This document shows, piece after piece, positions 59,281 to 64,000 of a stretch of DNA of 64,000 nt. Positions within the stretch are counted from its first letter, which is position 1, and every line of letters begins with the position of its first letter. The notes beneath the pieces were generated by a model. That model was given only the letters and a program-made list of their open reading frames with translations, was not told the DNA's origin and ran no database searches. Origin of the DNA: an uncultured Sphingomonadaceae bacterium (GTDB lineage Bacteria; Pseudomonadota; Alphaproteobacteria; Sphingomonadales; Sphingomonadaceae); NCBI GenBank assembly GCA_947493325.1, contig CANLQI010000001.1, positions 1,852,978 to 1,916,977 of the forward strand. The letters run 5' to 3'. The translations under genes were made by a program, and so were the position numbers.

Positions 59281-62200
59281 TTACGCATTCGCTGCTGCCA
59301 GTGCCTGTAGCTCTGCCGTAAGATCCGGCATTATATCGCGTGATGCCGCATAATCGTCACTTCCCAGCATTCCATCAAGAATGTCAGCAAGCTCAATAAA
59401 GGAAGCATTTTCAGGGCCGCTATCGTTGGAATTCACGAAACTGTTAATAATTTCGTTAACTTGCTCCAGACTGCTTCCTTCCTTGAGAGCGTCAGAAATT
59501 GCGGCAGCAACTTCCGCTTCACCCAATTCGTTCTCGATACCAGTGGCTGCATTTGCATGCATCAACAGTGCTTCCATCATGGCTGCACTATCGACATCCA
59601 TAGAACCGGCTGCGATATCTAGGCCAGCACCTTCGGCCTTAGCATCGTTTTCGGTGTTGCTTTGCATCGTTACTTCACGCTCTTCAATGGCCTGAATTGT
59701 TTCATCAAGACTGATATCAAGCTCATTGCGGTAACTACCAGTATAATCACTGGCAATTGTGTCACCGGTCACATCATCATGCATAAACATGGATGATGTG
59801 ACTGTTTCAAGTCCTTGATATTCAGGTAAATGCTCAACGCTTGTCTCAAACGCAACATCTTCGATAGCAAATTTATTGGTATGCTCCTGCGGCAACAGCT
59901 GGAACTCGTTGTACAAGTCAGCGGACACCATGCCCGCAGCGCCAACAGCGGCGGCCATGGACATACCGTTCTGATTGGCAGAACGAACTTGGGTCTCGCG
60001 TACCGTGCTGAATGCCGCGTCGGCAAAGCGCCCTTCACTTCCATCAATCCGGGTGTAAGTGCCTTCACCATACACCTGCACATCACCGTCAGCGCTATCA
60101 TAACCGATATTATCACTTACAAGGCTGATGGAAGTGATGCCCATTGCATCAAGCGAGGTAAATTCACCTGCATCAACAACTCCGTTGGTATTAGAGTCCT
60201 GCCACACGCCAAAGGCTGACCAGTCAGAATCAGCGTTGGTAAGCAATCCATCGCTATTACTGTCATAAGCAATCGCCAGGCCTTCAAGGTCTGTCTGGGC
60301 GCCTGCGGCATCATCCGTAAATTTGATGTCAATGCCCTGTGCAGTCTGACGCGCCAGGAAACCATCATCAGCCGCAGCCCATGCCGTTGATACGACACCG
60401 TTGCCGTAATCGAAGGTCACACCTGCATCAAGACCGATAAACTCAACGCCATCTCCGTCGAGATCAAGAACAATAGGCGCCGCAAGGGAAATAATACCAG
60501 CAGGTCCCGTATCAACATTAATAGTCGTAATCACACCATTCAATGTCACGACATCTACAAATGTGTTAGCACCACCAACACCGTCTGCATCTACGCTGAT
60601 CACCGTATTGGTGCCGTCATTGCTGAAATTGACGACAGCCTCGGCTTCTGCGGCCGTCACTGGCGGATTGTCAAGAGAGGCAAGGAGTGTGGACAGGTCA
60701 ATGACATCACCCTGTGCGGCATCATAGTCCGTAATGACATCTTCAACTGTTCCATTAATGTTTTCCGAATCAATCACAAAAGTATCCGCGCCGGTACCAC
60801 CCGTCATTTCGTCGGAACCCGTGCCGCCGGAAAGCGTGTCGTCACCGCCATCGCCGCGCAGGATATCATCACCTTCACCGCCAAGGAGAAGGTCAGCACC
60901 ATCCGCAGGTCCCGTACCGACACCGCCGCCAACGAGCAGATCGTCACCTCGTCCGCCGATAAGAACATCCTCAAACTGATCAGCTCCGGTGCTTTCCAGG
61001 AACAGATCGGAGGCGCCAGGTCCACCGGTACTAATTGTATTAAATTCTCCGGTTTGCGTCGCACCGCCTTCGTAAGTAACAGTTGCTTCGACATCTACTA
61101 TACCAAACTCTTCAGCTTCATTTTGGTTGCTGTTCAGTCCATCAATGTCGACGAGCAGTTCAAAACTGTCTCCAACACTGAATGTGCCGGGGGCAAATGT
61201 AAGCGTCAGCTGATTGGCAAAGCTGTCATTTCCAGGATCGGTATTCGTCACCGTTAGAGTAATATCAGACTCTGATATACCGAACAGATTGTTGAATTCC
61301 AGGAATTCGGCAATATCGAACCCTGCTGTCGGATCTCCATTAGCCTCCAGATCAATTACAATACTTTCGATAAAGTCACTGGACGGATTACCTGAATCAA
61401 ACTGAAAACGCAGCGTACCAGCATAGAAATCAGGATCAAAATCACCAAATGTCGATATTCTGGTCGTAACAGGAAGAGCTGCAGTACCCCCGCCAGCGCC
61501 GCCAATCAGGACATCGTTACTTTCATATCCGTTAATTACGTCACGATCATTGTCACGGCCGATCAACACGTCAGCAAAACCCGTTCCGTCAAGATCAGTT
61601 TCACCTTCCTGATCGCGATCGACATCAACGGTGGCCGTATCACTGGCAGGCGGGCTGACAGTGCCTGCCGTATACTCGAAACTACCGCCACCGGCTCCGT
61701 CCGTCACTGTCACAATTTCAGTTCCGGTGTCGTGCGTTGCGCCTAGGCTGCTTGGATTTTGCACCGAAGTAATCGAGATAGGCTGACCATCGGGTTCAAA
61801 ATCATTGTAAAGCAGAGCATAATCGGGAATTTCAATCGTTTCCGCACCGCCATTATTATCAATATTGGTGATCACACGATCTGCCCGAAGAATAGGCTCC
61901 TTGTCGACATTGGTGACATCTATTTCAAATGCACCGCTGGCGAGGTCTCCATCACCGTCTATGGCCGCAAAAGAGAAGCCTTCGGTGAAATCCGCTGTGA
62001 CGGAAGGTGGTACAGTATATGTGTAATCACCTTCGTTGGCATTGCCTTGTCCAAATTGGACTTCCAGCATCGCGTCATTGTCTGCGTTAACAGTCAATAT
62101 GCCCGTACCGCTGTCAAAAGAGAAATCGCCAGCAACTGGATTACCATTAACGTCTTCAGGCGATATCGTATTTGCATCTGCATCATATACATAGGTGATA

Positions 62201-64000
62201 TCGGACACGGTGACGGAGTGGAGATATCCCTCGTCTGCGCCAAATGCCGAAGGCCCGCTTGCTGCATCCTGCAACAGGTTACCTGTTGTCGTGGCTTGCG
62301 GAATGGTATCGCCCAGAACCTCGCCCAGCTGCGCAAAATCCCTGACGATAATGGGATCGATGGGCTGGTTGTTCACACCATCCCAGGCTGCATCTGCCAA
62401 GGGGCCTGCCGGAACAGACGTGCCAAGACCCAATGCATAGGCCGTAATATCATTGGCGTTCGTAAAGTCGATCCAGTCAGCACGGGTCGCAGCGCTGATT
62501 TCAGCGCCCGGATTGGGCTGTCCATCCGATAGGAAATATACAAAGTCCTGATCAGCTGCCGGAGCGCCCGGATAAGCGTCAATTGCTTCTGTAATAGCCG
62601 CTTCGTAATTGGTGCCGCCGCCTGCTGTAAGACCTTCAAGAATGGTAATAGCGGTGTCCAAATCAACCCAGCCACCACCTTGTTGGTTAGACGCGCTGGA
62701 AAATGTAACGATATTTACATTCACCGTATCTCCAGAACCGGCAATATTTTCATATAGAGCGAGCAGCTCTTTTGCAGCTTCGATCTGAAGTTCAAGACGG
62801 TTGAGAGCTTCCAAGCCGGAAACCCAGCCCGTACTACCAGAAACGTCCAGAACAAGCATAACGTTGGTTGTCAGGCTGCCTGTTTCTGTAATGCTGCCGA
62901 GTATCGGAGTAGCCAAAACCGGCGTATCATCATCCACGACAATATCGAGCGTGCCATTGGCAACATCGCCGTCGCTATCCTGAACCTGATAGTTCAGCGT
63001 AAAGTCCTGTTCTTCTTCCGCAACCTGAGAAGTCGGGTGGAAAACAGGGTTAAGCTGTTCGACTGTGTAGGCACCTGTGGGGGTATCCGTAATCGTCGCC
63101 TGGATCACATCTACCTGCGTGCCATTCTGGTCCTGACTAATCGTCAACACATCGCCTGCAGTATTCACCGTATACGTGAAATTACCGGCAGTTGACGTCG
63201 GCGCACCTGTGTCAAGCCATGTCACGGAACCTTCACCATCCGTGCCGAAATCCAGACCCAATGTACCTGTGGTATTGGGCGGAGGCGTCACACCATCATA
63301 ATCATCAACACCGCCAAGGTTCGGCGTATCATAAGTGTTAGTCGCCGTTTCATCATCCAGATAAACTGTATCGTTTGCTGAAACACTCGGACCATCATCT
63401 TCAATCTTGAACACATCCGCGCCCAGATCAAGCGCTGCTGTCGCAGCATCCCCATCCGCATCCGTCACCGTCTGCACCAGCGTCAGCGCGCCCGAGGCCG
63501 CGGCCAGCGCATTGCTCTCGTCATCAGACGCCGTATCATCATGCCAGATGTTCGCAAGCTGCGTGAACGTAACCTCGCCCGTCGCAGGATTAACTGCAAT
63601 CGTGAAGTAGTCCGTACCACCAGCGGAACCCGTAATCAGACCCGCTGCATCAATATTGAGTACGATCTCATCACCCTGACCAATGCCGTCTCCGTCCGTG
63701 GCATCCGTGTCCGACGCATCCAGCGCATACAGACCCGAGGCCGTATTCGCAGCCGGCAGGTCCAGCGCATAGGCCACAGAACCCGCTCCGTCCGTGCCAT
63801 AATCCGTCGTCACAAAGTTGGACGTAAATACAGCACTCACACTGCGCACGCCATCACCATCTGCAGGCAGCGGGCTCTCGTCCAATACCAGCATCGGCGC
63901 CGTCACTGCACTATCTACCGCTGCACTCGGACCATCATCTTCAATCTTGAACACATCCGCGCCCAGATCAAGCGCTGCTGTCGCAGCATCCCCATCCGCA
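59281..64000 (-). CDS. Giant type I-secreted adhesin (T1SS-143 repeats, VWA domain, RTX repeats, EF-hand-like segment); N-terminus outside window
   Basis: Repeats DVFKIEDDGPS; VWA TNVMLVLDVSGSTGW; RTX GGRGDDLLVGG...GGEGDDILRGDGGDDTLSGGTGSDEMTGGTGADTFVID. The frame stays open to 64000, so the track start at 63954 is an internal GTG. Confidence 0.94.
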   Translation of the reverse strand, partial: ADGDAATAALDLGADVFKIEDDGPSAAVDSAVTAPMLVLDESPLPADGDGVRSVSAVFTSNFVTTDYGTDGAGSVAYALDLPAANTASGLYALDASDTDATDGDGIGQGDEIVLNIDAAGLITGSAGGTDYFTIAVNPATGEVTFTQLANIWHDDTASDDESNALAAASGALTLVQTVTDADGDAATAALDLGADVFKIEDDGPSVSANDTVYLDDETATNTYDTPNLGGVDDYDGVTPPPNTTGTLGLDFGTDGEGSVTWLDTGAPTSTAGNFTYTVNTAGDVLTISQDQNGTQVDVIQATITDTPTGAYTVEQLNPVFHPTSQVAEEEQDFTLNYQVQDSDGDVANGTLDIVVDDDTPVLATPILGSITETGSLTTNVMLVLDVSGSTGWVSGLEALNRLELQIEAAKELLALYENIAGSGDTVNVNIVTFSSASNQQGGGWVDLDTAITILEGLTAGGGTNYEAAITEAIDAYPGAPAADQDFVYFLSDGQPNPGAEISAATRADWIDFTNANDITAYALGLGTSVPAGPLADAAWDGVNNQPIDPIIVRDFAQLGEVLGDTIPQATTTGNLLQDAASGPSAFGADEGYLHSVTVSDITYVYDADANTISPEDVNGNPVAGDFSFDSGTGILTVNADNDAMLEVQFGQGNANEGDYTYTVPPSVTADFTEGFSFAAIDGDGDLASGAFEIDVTNVDKEPILRADRVITNIDNNGGAETIEIPDYALLYNDFEPDGQPISITSVQNPSSLGATHDTGTEIVTVTDGAGGGSFEYTAGTVSPPASDTATVDVDRDQEGETDLDGTGFADVLIGRDNDRDVINGYESNDVLIGGAGGGTAALPVTTRISTFGDFDPDFYAGTLRFQFDSGNPSSDFIESIVIDLEANGDPTAGFDIAEFLEFNNLFGISESDITLTVTNTDPGNDSFANQLTLTFAPGTFSVGDSFELLVDIDGLNSNQNEAEEFGIVDVEATVTYEGGATQTGEFNTISTGGPGASDLFLESTGADQFEDVLIGGRGDDLLVGGGVGTGPADGADLLLGGEGDDILRGDGGDDTLSGGTGSDEMTGGTGADTFVIDSENINGTVEDVITDYDAAQGDVIDLSTLLASLDNPPVTAAEAEAVVNFSNDGTNTVISVDADGVGGANTFVDVVTLNGVITTINVDTGPAGIISLAAPIVLDLDGDGVEFIGLDAGVTFDYGNGVVSTAWAAADDGFLARQTAQGIDIKFTDDAAGAQTDLEGLAIAYDSNSDGLLTNADSDWSAFGVWQDSNTNGVVDAGEFTSLDAMGITSISLVSDNIGYDSADGDVQVYGEGTYTRIDGSEGRFADAAFSTVRETQVRSANQNGMSMAAAVGAAGMVSADLYNEFQLLPQEHTNKFAIEDVAFETSVEHLPEYQGLETVTSSMFMHDDVTGDTIASDYTGSYRNELDISLDETIQAIEEREVTMQSNTENDAKAEGAGLDIAAGSMDVDSAAMMEALLMHANAATGIENELGEAEVAAAISDALKEGSSLEQVNEIINSFVNSNDSGPENASFIELADILDGMLGSDDYAASRDIMPDLTAELQALAAANA
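63384..63460. repeat. 77-bp segment identically repeated 540 bp away (63924-64000) within the adhesin gene
   Basis: cactcggaccatcatcttcaatcttgaacacatccgcgcccagatcaagcgctgctgtcgcagcatccccatccgca occurs at both positions. Confidence 0.95.

Noticed and set aside
60734-60979. Ser/Pro-rich repeat ORF on the plus strand
   Set aside because: Antisense of RTX nonapeptide repeats; repetition comes from the RTX coding sequence.
61759-62532. 257-aa plus-strand ORF opposite the adhesin
   Set aside because: Antisense shadow of the VWA region; Ile/Arg-rich with no motif.
1-64000. CRISPR array or intact transposase/prophage
   Set aside because: No spaced direct-repeat arrays, transposase, integrase or structural phage genes recognised; only short palindromic elements.

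Overview
A 64 kb chromosomal window from an alphaproteobacterium. Gene content (carotenoid cluster, DUF1153/SciP, NAD-specific large GDH, BTLCP protease beside a T1SS adhesin) fits Sphingomonadales; the taxon is inferred. Most of the window is ordinary housekeeping and metabolic genes. These include ung, a carotenoid cluster crtY-crtI-LOG-crtB, msrA, galU, aqpZ, a Sua5-type protein, and an acyl-CoA dehydrogenase. They also include an M13 peptidase, a formaldehyde/formate cluster (frmA-VOC-purU-fghA), phoX-like, rluE/ycfD, lrp/cysK, mnmA, sciP, an RND efflux pair, a giant NAD-GDH and tRNA-Thr(CGT). Two regions stand out. (1) At 1-842 on the minus strand there is a compact three-gene module: a stand-alone colicin-E3-like 16S rRNase domain, a small antitoxin-like protein overlapping it by 8 bp, and an ImmA/IrrE-type HEXXH metalloprotease cut by the window edge. 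(2) At 51-64 kb there is a LapA/BapA-like surface adhesin system: a giant T1SS-143/VWA/RTX adhesin truncated by the window, OmpA, TolC, a LapB-type ABC transporter, a SleB-type cell-wall hydrolase, HlyD, and a convergent LapG-like protease. Other points of interest are a SRAP-family protein that appears to have lost its catalytic residues, a perfect 38-bp inverted repeat flanked by GTGA-loop hairpins, several MITE/REP-like palindromic elements, and a palindrome in the lrp-cysK intergenic region. All family calls come from reading motifs by eye; no database searches were run.
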